Shown here piece by piece: positions 29,301 to 42,900 of a stretch of 64,000 nt of DNA (positions are counted from its first letter, which is position 1; every line of letters begins with the position of its first letter). Location of the stretch: assembly GCA_040954595.2 (NCBI GenBank), contig CM082579.2, forward strand, positions 9,052,001-9,116,000, written 5' to 3'. This DNA comes from Balanoglossus misakiensis (lineage: Eukaryota > Hemichordata). The notes under the pieces were generated by a model. That model searched no databases. It saw nothing but the letters and a program-made list of their open reading frames with translations, and was not told where the DNA came from. The position numbers were made by a program, and so were the translations under genes.

Positions 29301-32300
29301 TCTATGGAACTGATGTAAGTCACCTGCAAATACATCTAGTAGTTATCGAGACTGCTGTGTTGATGTTCCAAATGCTGGTTATTTCGCTGGTTTTGTTTTA
29401 TATTCATGCAAAACATGCCAGTATATGTGAATCCATTAGCTGTATGGGTTTTTTGTACCAATGATTACAAAACTTACATGTATAATGTACCAGTATGTCC
29501 ATTGCTGTTTTAGATAAACGTATATTCTTCGCTATCAAATGACGTCAGACGCGTTCAGGTGGCAGTTACGTTCGCGTTCAGATTTCCAGATGACGGGCAA
29601 CTTCAGCAACGTGGACTTACGTGGTGCAGACAAAGACTGTGCAGACGAAATGCAATGAGGCTGATGAGGCAACATACCCGATACATGTTATGTGTTTGGC
29701 GGTTCTAAAGTAAACACATACTCGGAAAAACTTTTACTGGATGCCGAAATATTGCTTGCCCGTCATCTGGAAATGACTGCGCCATGTGACACATTGCCAG
29801 ATCACGTGATTGATAGTAAAGAATTTATAATAAATCATTCACCCATTCATTTGCCCTAACCGATGCCATCACCTACTCTCACTCACACATACACCCACCC
29901 ACCCAACAAACCAAAACCTGTTTGTTTGTTTGTGTTTGTTTGTTCATTGTTTGTTCATTCCATTCATTCATTCATTCATTCATTCATTCATTCATTCATT
30001 CATTCTTTCTTTCTTTCATTCTTGACAGGGCGGTGGCTTGCACTACTTCTTCATTGAAGATTGGCAGTTTGTGAATGAATTCCGACACGTTGTTGGTATC
30101 CGTAAAGTCTACCCGGATGTGACTGGCACTCGTCTGGTTTTCATCGATGACAAAAGTGACGGATATGTATACAACCCTGTAAGTACTACACGCAGTCATG
30201 TTAAAATAAACTGTGATGGGGTTGAGCTCACATATTTGTAACACAAGAGATTAATATTGACACTCAGTGTTCAATATGTTTCTGAGTGAGTGATAGTATG
30301 TTGTCCGTGGTTCTGAAAAAAAAAACAGAATCCTGCAAGAGTTCTTTCAGCATCTGTGTGGAATGCACTATAGTCATATGTGAAGATTTGCTGAAATAAT
30401 ATATGAAAAAAGTAGAGAGTGAGAGAGACATATACAGCTCTGCTCATCTCTGAATCCAAGTAACTTTTGCAATACATATACATGTATTGCTTTTTAGTAC
30501 TTGAAAAATTTCAGTTACTATAGTAGGTGTTGGAATTCATTGAAAATGTCAAAAAAATACATTTGAATGTGTAAAATAAAAGCTGGTTATTTGGGGTGTT
30601 TTTTGTTGTTGTTTAACAGGTGAATGATGCCACCCTGGACATCCCAAACTTCTCGCCGACAGTCAAGGGAATACTGTGGGAGAACTGGCCACTAGACAGA
30701 GGCATATTTGTAGCCTTTGATGACGATAAGGTCTATACCTACGTCTATTGCAGAGAGACAGTTGGGGGTGAGTACGAAATGATTCAAAACTTCAAATACA
30801 AAACACAAGTGTCATCTGTACAAAGTTATATCATCTGTGCAGATATTGGGAGATTCTTCTCTTGTTCAAAGAAAAATTCATGTCTGTGGTCTGTTATTTA
30901 AATTTTGGATAAATACATACAGTTGCTCCAGTGAGAACCCTCTTATCATTTTCACTGAAATCAGTGTGAAAGAGCCACTGGAAAAGTTACATTTTTTGCA
31001 TTTTGAAAATCAAGCCTGCTTTCTGTGTATTTGTTATAGGACCCAAGGTGATGCTGGCCGGCACGACCAAGCTGCCCTATGCCCAGCATCCAATTATGCT
31101 CCACAACGGCGAAGTCACTTGTCAGACTCAGAGTGGCAAAACCACAACACTGATGCTCTCAACGCACAATTTCCACGAAAAGCCCTCGGAATTGCCCCAG
31201 TCTGAGGTAGGTTCTCGGGTCATGTCATCTCCTCCAGTTAAACATACACTGTTGGTATGCCTGCTGTTGTCTCGCCAGGCAAGCAACCCTTCACTTCCCC
31301 AAATTAGCAATAAGATTGTATGTATTCAGGCTGTGTGTGCAAGAAACATCTCATCTTTGCATGGCTGTATTTTGTGAATAGCTGCATAGAATAGTAGCAG
31401 AGAAAACAAACCTGTAGACGTAATATTAATAAAATAATTTATTTTCTTCATTTTCTCAGAAAAATGTTTTAATACATACAAGCATTTTTACTAGCAGAAA
31501 TATCACTACATGATGTTGCTAAATCGACAGTTCATCCTAAAGAGATCATGCAAAACCTTTTCATTTCATGTAATCTAAGTCAATGTTTTTTTTTTTTTTT
31601 TTCCGAAACAGCTGCGGTCAGCGTTGCAGCAGTGTCTTGTCCTGAAGAGGTTCAAAGAAGCCTGGGTGCTGTGTCATTTTCTGAACAGCAAAGAAGGCTG
31701 GTTGGATCTGGCCAAAGCTGCAGTGCAACATCTAGAGATTGACTTTGGTCAGTTTGGATTTTTTTGTATCGGTTAACAAGGAAATGAGTAGCCAGGCCCA
31801 TCTTGATAGTGAAGGCGTGTTAAAAACTATGTCGAGTTTTGGGGTGAAAAAGGTCACCTATGCAAATTTAGCCACAGTTACCATGGGAACAACTTAAAAT
31901 CTAGCCAATCACAGGTGACCATGCCAAACACACAATGTGCCACCACATGGTTGAGAGAAGACTTACGTTTTTTTCTATTTATTTTTTTACAGCAATCAGA
32001 GTGTACAGAAACATTGGTGAGGCTGGCCTTGTTCTCTCCCTGCAAAAGATAAGGGTATGTACACCATGCATTCCATGGGAAGATGTAAATCCAAGAGAAT
32101 TGGAAGATTCCCTTCCTTTCATATGATTATTTTCAGAAAATTGGAGAAATCATTTTCACACACAAAAATCTTCATAATTGTTGTGTTTTTATATTTGTAT
32201 CATGCTTATTACGTTAGGCATAAATTATTAAGTTTTTCCTGTTTCCTGAAAATTCTTCTCCAGGGAACTGAGGACCAGAATCTGTTGGCCGGCTACCTGG

Positions 32301-35300
32301 CTATGTTCATGGAAGACTTCAATCTGGCCCAGGATCTGTTCCTGGCCTCGTCTAATCCGATGGCAGCGTTAGAGGTGAGTGTCTTTCGTGTAGACGCAGA
32401 GATTGGTTGGAGAGAAAGCTAACACTTGGTAAAAGAACTGAGAGTGGGAATGGAAATTTGGAATAATCTATGCAGAGGATGATAAAAAGCGAAACTGTTG
32501 AAACTGAGAGTGTATTATGCGCGTACTGTTTTGAAACACACTGAAAATGACAAATATGTGAAAAGGATTTTTGGTATAACTCCAGCTTAAACCCTTTGAA
32601 TGTGGTGCAGAAGAAAACTTCTGAATAGGTAACTGAGGGGCCATAGTGCAAATGGTTACGCATTAACACTGTCATTGCAGATGAGACGAGACCTGCTCCA
32701 CTGGGACCAAGCGTTGCAGTTAGCCAAGGCATTAGCAGCTGACCAGATACCCTACATATCCAAAGAATATGCTCAGCAGTTGGAATTTACGTATGTAGAG
32801 TACATGTACATGTATATTCCTCATATTTCATGTGATCCCACTGAATGTTCTATGCCTTTGTGGTCCAACTTAAACAAGGCTTTATATCTTGGAATCTGTT
32901 CATGCTTGCGCATGTAAAATTCACATCTTGTCATCCTCTGTTGTCTTTGCAGTGGCGATTATGGTAATGCCCTGGTTCACTACGAGAAAGGTGTGACAAG
33001 GGATGAGAATGTAAGTGAAATACAGCCTCACCATTCTAATACTGTTGTCTGGTCCAACTGTAGCATTTGGAAGTATTCAAAGTGCGATTGACTAAAATCT
33101 TGTAACTTCACTTCTTTTAGAAAAAGTCTGTCTGTCTGTCTGTCTGTGTCTAAACTGTCAACGGATTTTTTGATGTTACCAGGTATATTATTGAAAATAT
33201 ATACACAGACATATACGTGACGTTCATGGAATCTGACGATGTACACACACAGATACATGGACAGACACACATAGACTCACCACTGATGTTCCGTTAACCC
33301 GTCACAACCCCCCTGTATTTACAGCAACGTGAGCACGACGAGGCGTGTGCGGCGGGCATTGCCAGAATGTCCATCCGGATGGGAGACATCAGACGCGGCG
33401 TCAGCATGGCCATGAAGATGCCCAACCGAATGTTGAAGAAGGAGTGCGCCTCCATCCTGGAGAACATGAAGCAGTACACGGAGTCGGCCATGCTGTTTGA
33501 GAAGGGAGGGTATTTCGATAAGGCGGCTTCTGTCTATATCAGAAGTAAAAACTGGTAAGTTGAGGAGTTTGTTCGGAGATATGCAACATTTTAAAATCCA
33601 GTGATATTGTATTACCACAGTTTACTCTGAGAAAAGTATTACCAACAGTGGGCGGACAAAATCGATGTTCCAATTTTTCATTTGGTATAACTACTATATA
33701 TCCCATTTAAAGATAAAAGACATAAACGTTTTCTTTACACTTGTAAATTGGGTGAGGAGTTCTACAACTTTGAATTTTTTTTACAGTGGTATTGTGTGTC
33801 AGGTCCCCAAGCATTTGAAATTTAACACCTTCACCCCCCCCCCCCTATTTCATTGTATAAAGGTCCACCATTGCTATTGATAACAGTGGAGTGGGAACAC
33901 ACGTGACCATGGTGGTGAAAGGGTTAACAGAAGAGTATGAAGATCGGCATTGTAGCTAGGGAGGATGTGGCTGTTATTTTGTGCCAGTTTATTCACTTTC
34001 AGTCTCATGTTTGTTTGTTTTTTAGGAGCAAAGTTGGGGAGCTGTTAGCGCAAGTGACCTCTCCCAAGATCCACGCTCAGTACGCCAAGGCTAAAGAAGC
34101 AGACGGCAGGTACAAGGAAGCAGCCGCAGCCTACGCTAATGCTAAGGACTATGATAGTGTCATCAGGTGAGTGTGGGATAAGTGTAATCTGAATGTAGAA
34201 TTCCATGGTTTTAGCTGTCTTCATCAGCTTCACGGTGTTCAAGATTATGTTGTTACGTTGAGATCATAATCTGATATATGACTGTAGGGTATGTTGCAGC
34301 CTGGTTAGTGTTTAAAAAACTTGATGTTTAGAGTAAATGATCTTCCTATTTCTGGTACTGATTTTTGCAATTTGTTCAGCAGTGTGATATCAGTTTGATG
34401 TTATTCTTTTTTTTTTAGAATCCAACTTGATCACTTGAACAATCCTGAGGAGGCAGTGAGGATTGTCCGGGAAACCCAGTCCATCGAAGGTGCCAAAATG
34501 GTGGCAAGGTGAGTCTGCTGAGAAAAATTGCAATATTTTTTCATAACTGTCTATCCATAACTTAGATTTTCAAGCAAGAAAGAAAGCAATTGACAGCTGT
34601 TTACACATATTTGTGATTTTCTTTGCCTGTAGTTAGTGTAACCACCCTAATGACCTGATATTTATTTGTACATGTAGGTTTTTCCAGAAACTGAATGACT
34701 ACAGCTCGGCTATTCAGTTCTTGGTGATGTCGAAATGCAATGATGAGGCCTTCCAGATGGCTCAGCAGCACGGGCAAATGGAAGTCTATGCTGACATTAT
34801 CGGTAAGGCCACAGACCACTTGCAATAGGCTGAGGATGTAAAGAATAAAGATGTCCGCAGAGCATACATGCCTGATTTACTGCAGTTAAACCATCCAAAT
34901 TTGTACAATCATTTCAAAAATTGGAAAATTATGTGTAAAGCATCTATTAAATGGGCTTTGCGAGTTCATAAAATATTTTGAAAAAAATGGCTGGTCTATT
35001 GTCCACATTATCATTTTATGCTGGCTTAAAGTTTAGGCCAGACCTAAACTCCCTCCATACCTGGACCATACTAGCCCATCCCTGGTCCGACGTTATGGTC
35101 CATGTTGGTCCTTCATAAATGGCATAATGTGAACCCTACTGTAGTCTAATGTGAACATTGTATTTCCCCCCCCCCCCTCCCTCCCTCCTTCCAGGTGATG
35201 ATGCCACACCGGACGATTATCAGAGTATCGCCTTGTACTTTGAGAACGAGAAGAGCCACTTCATGGCTGGCAAGTTCTTCTTGCTGTGTGGCCAGCACAC

Positions 35301-38300
35301 CAGAGCGCTCAAACACTTCCTTAGATGTCCCGTGAACAACGAGGACAGCCAGGCCATAGAGATGGCCATAGAAACAGTGAGTCTCGTCTCCTTTGCCAAA
35401 ATAAAGATGGCCACCACTTCACACGTATTGATTAAATTATAATGTATTATGGTCATTGTATACATCGAAATAATGTCAACCTGTTATTCACTCATTTTGA
35501 TATATGGCACCATTGAAATAATACTTACTGCATGGCTGTGATAATGCAGTGTTATTTGTTAGTGTGCTGTGATTTGTGCAAAGTTTTTTTCATACTAATT
35601 TTGGATGATTTGGTCCCATTTGAAACACCTTGATATACAATGTAATACCACAAAGTATTTTTATTTACAATTCTTTATAATAAATAGTTTGTGAATTCCC
35701 CCATTTCGGTTACAGTCTCATCTGAAGCATACGATTCAAATCAAAGCGTGTATATGTATGTACCCTACAATAAAACCAACCAGAATTTGTATGTCCAGGT
35801 AAACATATTGCTACATGAACTTTTGTTGCTCAGGTTGGCCAAGCCAATGATGATGTGCTGACCCACCAGTTGATTGATTACCTGATGGGGGAGACAGACA
35901 ACATGCCCAAAGACGCCAAGTATCTCTTCAGACTCTACATGGCACTCAGGCAGTACAGAGAGGCGGCCAGGACGGCCATCATTATTGCAAGGGAGGAACA
36001 GAATGCAGGCAAGTCCATATTAAGGATTGATTCACTACATCACCCCCGATTCCCAATGGTTTGACCCAGTCAAGTGCAGACGGCAGTGGGAATGTAACAT
36101 TGCACTTACACCCCAGGGAGGATAGGAGTGGGTTAGAGGCACTACATCACCCCCAATTCCCAATGGTTTGACCCACTCCAGCACAGAAGGCAGTGGGAAT
36201 GTTACATTGCATATACACCCCAGGGAGGATAGGAGTTGTTTAGAGGGGAATAAAACATAACAGAACAGGTATACATGTACATGTATGCCAATATACTTAC
36301 TTTAAGAATTGACTCTGACGTGTTCGTGATGATGTGTTTACAGGTAATTACAGGAACGCCCACGACGTCTTGTTCTCCATGTACACTGAATTGAAATCGC
36401 ATAAAATCAAGATCCCGGCAGAGATGGCCAATAACCTCATGATTCTGCACAGCTACATTCTGGTCAAGGTAAGGTTAAAACATTTGTTGAAGATCTCCTC
36501 ATGACACTGGAGTGAGTGATGTCTATGTCAATGCCATTGGCTGTGTCAGCAAGTTTTTTTGTTCAAACTTTGATCTTTTGAAGAAGCCTTCCTGATATAA
36601 AAATCTCGCAGTAGCATGGTTACTGGAATGACTGACTCTCCCCACCCGACCTTGTTGTTATTGTTGTTTGTTTTCAGATCCATGTAAAGAGAGGTGATCA
36701 CTTGAAAGGAGCCAGAATGCTGATCAGGGTTGCCAACAACATCAGCAAATTCCCATCACGTGAGTTGTTTACATATTAGTATATATGCCATCTGCTGAGT
36801 TTCCAGCAAGACTTGCCAACACTGCTCGCAAAGCTTTGGTTCATTGTGACATCGAGACTGATAATACAATGAGTGACTTTAGTGGCCCCTTGTCCAATGT
36901 GTACTTACCTGGTATATCCCCTCCTCTCCCCACCACCCTTCTTTCGCAGATGTGGTTCCAATCCTGACTTCTACTGTAATCGAGTGCCACCGATCGGGAC
37001 TCAGGAATTCCTCCTTCAGCTATGCGGCAATGTTGATGAGACCAGAGTACAGGAACAAGATTGATTTGAAATATAAGAAGAAAATAGAAGCCATTGTCAG
37101 GTGAGAGGCAGGAGCATTTCTCTTTTGTAAACTATGTGAAGGTGTCGGACAAGAGATTATAAAATGCTTGGTTGCTTCTCGACCCAAGTGTTAAACCATC
37201 TTTGCCAATCATGATATTGACTGTTTCTTCAATTTAGGTGAACCTTTTGAAATATTATAAGTGTACAATTTGATGTGTTTTTTTTTAATCTTCATAACTT
37301 GGCCTCATGTATCCTGCACAATCCATTATTAACATGTAGCACCTTCCAGACTGTGGTTTCTGATGTCATATAGGAATCACTCAATTGCATCTCCCATTAT
37401 TTTTTTCTCCAGAAAACCTGATAAAACTGAAGAGGATGAACCGAATTCGCCGTGTCCCTACTGCCAGTTTCAGTTGCCAGAAACTGAACTGGTGTGCCCA
37501 GGATGTAAAAATAACATTCCATATTGTATTGCTACAGTAAGTTCAGTTTACAACGGTTTCACCTCATAAAATCCACAAATTGTGTTTTATAGTTTTATGA
37601 GGCTTTGAGTTCAGGCAATGATTGAACAAGATTGGTTTTAACAGATATTCAAGTTAACTTCAGAATATGTGCAGTTTTAATGCAACAAGATCACACCAAC
37701 CAACCAGACATTCGTGCTGGGAATTCCATTCGTGTCTTGAGCACAGCTTTGTTTTTAAAGAATAAGATATACTGTAAGAAGTGACAAATTTGCAAAATCA
37801 TTATCAGTTGCATTCCGATGCTTTATTTCAGGGTCGGCATTTGACGAGGGATAATTTTACGGCGTGTCCCAGGTGTGATTTCCCCGCGTTGCATTCAGAA
37901 TATAAAAAGTGAGTATACCGGTAATCCTCATTTGTGTGAACCTTGAAGTCGTCTAGTATCTGTGAAATTACACTGTGATGTAGTTGTCATGATTTATATC
38001 AGTTTCTTTACATATTAAAAAAACTATGAATCAGGTCACAATTTTGGTCAGAAAATGTGAAAACGGCTTTGAAGTAGTTCAACAGTCTTTTCATTTTCTC
38101 GGACCTTTTCCTTTTATGAAGGTCCCAGAAAATAACGAGTTCTCAAAAAAGACGAAAAAGAATTTGGGTTGTCTAGGATGTTCTTGATAGTGTATATCAT
38201 ATGCAGGTCGTTTGCAAGTAATCTGGCTGATCAGCTAAACACTTCCCCTACAACCACTTTTTTTATGAGAAAGTTATGTTCAGTGCTGCAATCATATCCA

Positions 38301-38487
38301 GGACATTCTTCCCTCTTTCCCATTAATGAACCACCCCTATATTAACATCGTTTGTTTTTGTTTATTTGCCAGTCTCTTGGAGACAGAAGATAACTGTCCC
38401 ATGTGTTCCGAGCGAATAGGCGTTGAGCATGTGAAGCAGATCGACGATCCATCGCTGTATCTACATCCCGACGAAGGGGATGACTAA
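20372..38487 (+). CDS. WDR19: WD repeat-containing protein 19 (IFT144), 31 exons
   Basis: Core subunit of intraflagellar transport complex A, for retrograde transport and membrane-protein entry in cilia. Exons: 20372-20377, 22857-23014, 23421-23645, 23894-24026, 24549-24629, 25110-25222, 25630-25803, 26281-26524, 28384-28498, 28874-28980, 29186-29314, 30029-30178, 30620-30767, 31040-31206, 31612-31747, 31993-32054, 32264-32374, 32681-32790, 32953-33010, 33325-33554, 34026-34166, 34419-34508, 34678-34802, 35195-35376, 35834-36008, 36344-36468, 36678-36759, 36950-37100, 37413-37536, 37832-37908, 38373-38487. Total 4044 nt, 1347 residues (human 1342), all phases consistent. Layout: two WD40 propellers (about 10-640), TPR-like helices (about 650-1240), then C-terminal zinc ribbons (CPYC, CPGC, CPRC, CPMC). 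Exon 1 codes only Met-Lys, matching the human MKRIF start. Intron 25 is GC-AG (GCAG|GCAAGT). Not divergently paired with CTSO at close range. Confidence 0.96.
21444..21534. mobile_element. Hairpin repeat (about 90 bp), WDR19 intron 1
   Basis: CTCTGACCATAATAATGATG on the left pairs with CATCAATATTATGGTCAGGG on the right; outer CGGTG / CACCG blocks also pair. The loop is about 15 nt. It looks like a small MITE, but no clear target duplication is visible. Confidence 0.6.
23388..23411 (+). repeat. C24 homopolymer in the WDR19 intron 2 acceptor
   Basis: Twenty-four consecutive C residues end nine bases before the TAG acceptor of exon 3 (exon starts 23421) and serve as its pyrimidine tract. Confidence 0.9.
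23716..23860. mobile_element. Repeat family C, 5'-truncated copy, WDR19 intron 3
   Basis: GTCGCGTAAAATGTTTTTCG through AAAATAACCCGTTTTACAGT closely matches 49836-50042. The left terminal inverted repeat of that copy is missing here. It ends about 30 bp before the exon 4 acceptor. Confidence 0.75.
24259..24427 (+). mobile_element. Repeat family D copy, WDR19 intron 4
   Basis: Starts CAGTCAAACCTGCC and ends CAGGTTGGACTG, so the ends are inverted repeats of about 12 bp. Inner sequence TATAGTGGCCA recurs in reverse orientation at about 42605-42765. No clear target duplication; non-autonomous. Confidence 0.6.
27758..27774 (+). repeat. (TC)n run in WDR19 intron 8
   Basis: A short TC dinucleotide tract within the longest mid-gene intron (26525-28383); otherwise that intron shows no nested gene that I can support. 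Confidence 0.7.
29952..30019 (+). repeat. (CATT)n/(CTTT)n microsatellite before WDR19 exon 12
   Basis: A run of TTCA/CATT units followed by CTTT units, ending about 10 bp before the exon 12 acceptor at 30028. Confidence 0.9.
31848..31930. mobile_element. MITE family B fragment, WDR19 intron 15
   Basis: AAAGGTCACCTATGC, TTTAGCCACAGTTACCATGG and ATCTAGCCAATCACAG match one end of the family B elements at 12153-12344 and 43366-43538. Confidence 0.55.
36033..36246 (+). repeat. Tandem duplication, two units of about 107 bp, WDR19 intron 25
   Basis: CACTACATCACCCCC(G/A)ATTCCC begins at 36033 and again near 36140. The units share GGCAGTGGGAATGT and ACACCCCAGGGAGGATAGGA, with only a few substitutions between them. 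Confidence 0.85.
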
Positions 38488-39956
38488 ACAAGGACGTTCA
38501 CAGTCCTTAGATTTACATATCAGCTGGTGACCTTTCACCCCTGAGATTGATCAGGGTGTCTCTCAGTGGTCCAGTACCCTGGCCCAACCTGTTTATTCAG
38601 TCACAGAAGTTGAACTGCCTCCTCAAAACTAGAAGAAAAAATCACCAATTATCTGTTGTGGATACATGTATATGGCACTTGGTCATACCCCCCACCTAAA
38701 TACAGTTTTACCGACAACATGGCTAGTTACTTGATAAAGAAAAGTTTGATCCATTTATAAATATCAGGTTGAACCAGCATACTTTTGTGGGATGTTTACC
38801 ATAATGAATGGCTTGCTTCTCCATCCTTTTTGTACTTAGGCAGTTCCACTTTACTTAAATTTTACCTGTGACACAAGTTACATCAAGAGAAAAGTGTTGT
38901 AAATATGTTACAACAGTCGCATGTGTTTGACGGTGGTTCTTACAGTGGCTTCTTTGACTGTATAGCTGGCTTTTGTTTTCTGGGAAGACTTTTTCACGTG
39001 CCAGAACAGTTGAGAAATGTTAATTCTGAAGCTTTCTGCTGAAATGTTTCAACTTCCAATTTGTTTTTGTTTTCTTCATGAACTTCTGGTGTGAAATAAA
39101 TCAGCTGTTTTTTGTGATATATCCTGTATAGTTGTGTAAAGATGGAAATATTTTGAAGAATATTTTGTATTTTCCCCTCTCTGTTTTCTTTAAAGTACTG
39201 TGTACAGTGTTGCAATTGATAAAATGCAATAAAGGTCTTCTGGAATACTTTATCATTAGTGTTCAATTTTTCACATGAAAGTTCGGCGGTAATGAGTTGG
39301 AAAAACTGCTTTAAGTAACCTTTTTACTCGGCCATTTTAGTTCTGTTGGAAATTTTCGTGACGTCACCCAACTTTTTGCACTATGGGAACCAGCAGTCAT
39401 TTGAAGAAGTTTCCTCAATAAATTTATTGTTATGTGTGAAACAAATGTTTTGCTCGACGTGCAAAAAGTTTACACCGTGACTTGAAAAGGTTCAAGTTTG
39501 TTCCTGTAAAAAAATTAACTATGATTTACCACGAAAAAAAGTTTCCTGTACATATTTACTAAGTAAGAGTTTTAGGGGATACATTTCTTGATAAATATTC
39601 AACGTTTGTCAATGAGAGAATAAAATCACAGTCAAAAAGTTTATATCAAAAATATAATTTTTGTTTTGCGTCAAAATTACAGTTGCCGCCGCCAAAATTG
39701 GTCCTGGGGAAATGATAAAATATCTCAACATTAAAGATATTGTCAAGAAAAACAAAAGCTTAACTTTCAAAAAAATAAAAATATCCTTGGCATGTATGGG
39801 CGACCATAGAAGTTCGAATTTTCCAATTCGCTCAAGTACAACACCGTTTACGAGTCACCATTTTATCGACATCCTGTAAAAATGTTAATGAGCAGCCCTG
39901 ACGACACGAAACGACCTTCCGGTGACCGGTAAGGTCAAGGGTCACGTAAACGAAAC
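38488..39956. other. WDR19 3' UTR and spacer to the DHHC gene
   Basis: The first roughly 750 bp are the WDR19 3' UTR, ending near the AATAAA listed next. The last 200 bp before the DHHC start are the probable promoter (GTGACCGGTAAGGTCAAGGG). No other gene is visible. Confidence 0.6.
39228..39233 (+). terminator. WDR19: Polyadenylation signal AATAAA of WDR19
   Basis: Canonical AATAAA about 740 bp after the WDR19 stop, followed by a T/G-rich stretch around 39248-39270. Confidence 0.6.
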
Positions 39957-42900
39957 ATGGCGACGATCGGAGCGGAATCAGGGCACGGGCACGCTCACGA
40001 TGGAAATCGTGCTGGAAATGGGTCTAAACCACAGGATGGCAAGAACTCAGACGCCGTGGACAAAATGATGAGATCCCCGATAGATATATTCCAGTCCTGT
40101 AAAACTGGGTGAGTAGGAAATGGTTGTAAATGATTGACACGTCGCAAACTTGCGGCTCCCACTCTAAAATATTGCGTGTCCCAGCGTGGTTTCCCGGTGG
40201 CTTTAGCGTCGCTTAGCCGCGCAATTTCTCAGTCGAAATTACACTAAATATTTACTGACAAATACATGCACAATTTCAAATAATTTCAGACTTGTTTGTT
40301 ACATAAAATTCAGATTTTGTCCGGGATATTGAGGCGTGAGGAAATGTTAGTCGGTGTAGTGTACTGTGTAGGTAAGGTGGAATGTATGTTTCATTTGTTT
40401 GGTTTTTAGGCATGTAAACACGACGTTTCCAACGAATCCGACAGAACGGTGTTTTACAATTAATTGCGTTGCTGTTTGCTGTGAATGTTTGTAGTGGTGA
40501 GAGTTTACACAATGGCAGTTGTGCATACGTAATTTTTAAAACAATGTTTAAATAAAAGAGGAAGAATGCGGAGGTCCGAATGCGGACACCCGAGGTAATA
40601 GGAAAGCCAGCCAATCAGCAGTCCCTCTTTGAATAATTCGTCAATTTTTGACAAAGCAGATTCAGTTTTGATATACAATCTCTTTGCAAAACCGAAAGTT
40701 CGAAAAGCAGCTGGTGAGGAGAGTGATAAGTCACAGTCATTGGTCCAGCAAAAATAGGGCTGTGTGGAGTGACCGAGCATATTGGCAGAGTAGATTTTAT
40801 ATTTTTTTAGAATCAAGAATTAGTGACATATTAATAATGAGAAGATCACCATGCCAATCAATTATTGAAAAACAAATGTTCTCAGTCCATGATAAGTTTT
40901 TAGTAGAATTTTTCAAGTTGAGTAATTTTAAATTGTGAATGTGATACTTTTGGCATAGTATTACAATACATGCAGGGAATGGCCATAATTCTGAGTTACA
41001 TTATTTATCGTATGACTTTTGTCATTACTATACACTCATGCGTGTTAAATACACAATATTAAATATTTAATTTTGGTTAATTTTTTTTGGAACAAGAGAA
41101 TGCTTAGTGTTTGTATGGAGGTACAACAGGTCCTGCCATGGTGTTTGCAATAGTGATTTATGCACCAGCATTATTCTATGAAGTACTGTAGCCTGGGTGA
41201 ATTTTCATATATTAATTAATCAGACGAGACAATAGAAATAAACTGGAATTAAATTTGTCATAATGCTTCACATCATAACAAGCCAATGTTTCAGCCACAA
41301 GTAATGTTATTACATGCATGTTTTAGTCGACCTCCTCCACAACTGAATCAATTTAAAATTAAAATGGTGCAGTTCATTCATTTTACTGGACACATTGAAA
41401 CCCCAGTCTCTCGATTCTATGTGCAAATTTTAATTCAAAGTAAACATTCAATAAATTCCTTGGGAAGTACATGTACAAAATGTGCATGTAGCAAGAAACA
41501 AGTGCAACTTTGAAAGAAAACAGCATTTACAAAGGTGTACACTGTTACTTTGTTACGTAACCGTTTAACTTGGCCATTATAATGGATTCACATGTAAAAT
41601 GCTGGTGATATTTTCATTTGTAGGTTTCTTATCCGTGTCCAGGAACTTGTTGAAGAGAACGGGCCAGAGATCCTGATAGAACAGGATGACAAAGGACACA
41701 CACCCGTCCACTGGGCGGCGTTGGGTGGCCACACCAACATTGTCAGGTTTATGGTGGACCAGAAAATTAATATGGGTAAGTCAGTCAGCTGCTCTGTGGA
41801 AAAAATGTGTTCAGTATTGATGTGTATGTTAAGTTAATAACTTGCCAACGGTTGAATAAATATATGATTAAAAAAATATTATAAATTTATTTATTGTATA
41901 ATTATTTTGTCTGTGCCTTGTATGTCATGCATTACATTTCTGTAGCATGTAAAATTCTCAGTTGTGCATGGCTTTCAAGTGTTTTGTGTGCAGTGCTAAC
42001 ATTAGTGTCCCTATATATGTATGTGCTGTCTGCTACATGTGAACACACACACACACACATACACACACACATACAGTGTAATACCATTTTGTTCCTGCAA
42101 TGCTTTCATTTCATCTAGATGCAGCTAGAATCTCCCATTTGACTTTAGGTGCCCAGCCGAGGGGCAACGGCTCTCCAGTTAGCGGACTACACTCTGTTGA
42201 ATTCGGTTGTCGTAGCGACGACGATGCTGTAAACATTCTAGGTATATTCATGGTGTGACTGCTAGAAAAATTATCCATAACAGTATTCTTCCCATTCTTT
42301 TTTTCCCCGTTTCAAACATTCTTGACTGAACAATCTTCCATATCTGACAGACACCAAGTCAAATCTTGTAATTCTCACACAGGCTCTGTGCAAACGAAAT
42401 GATTCACTTCGTTCTAGAAGACGCTGAGAAAATAACAATAGAATCTGCTGCTTCTTTTATTCTGTATTTTTATCTTTGATCACAGATGTCCCAGCACAAA
42501 AATAGGTTTTTATAGATTACTACAACCTTTTCCACGAATACATGTATTTTACAAAACATTACACACACCTTGTTTCACACACTGTAATGTATTATATACA
42601 TGTATACCTGTGTTTGTGGCCAACTATGTAATAGAAACTTGTCTACAGTGGCCTGTTTGTTACAGTCCCTATGCAAGTCACATGCATGTGTTAATTGACC
42701 TGTCTATAAAGGCCAGTTTAGCAAAAGTCTCTTCATTGGCCACTATAGACTGGTTTGACCGTTTGTCATATCTGTTTGCTGTGCACTTTATATGTTCAGA
42801 TGTTTGTACTGTCTGTGGCATGCTGTATATCTGTCTATTCCTGTCCTGTGTTACCTATATTTGTGTGTGTTCTCCTCATCATTTGTGTCTATCTCAGAAG

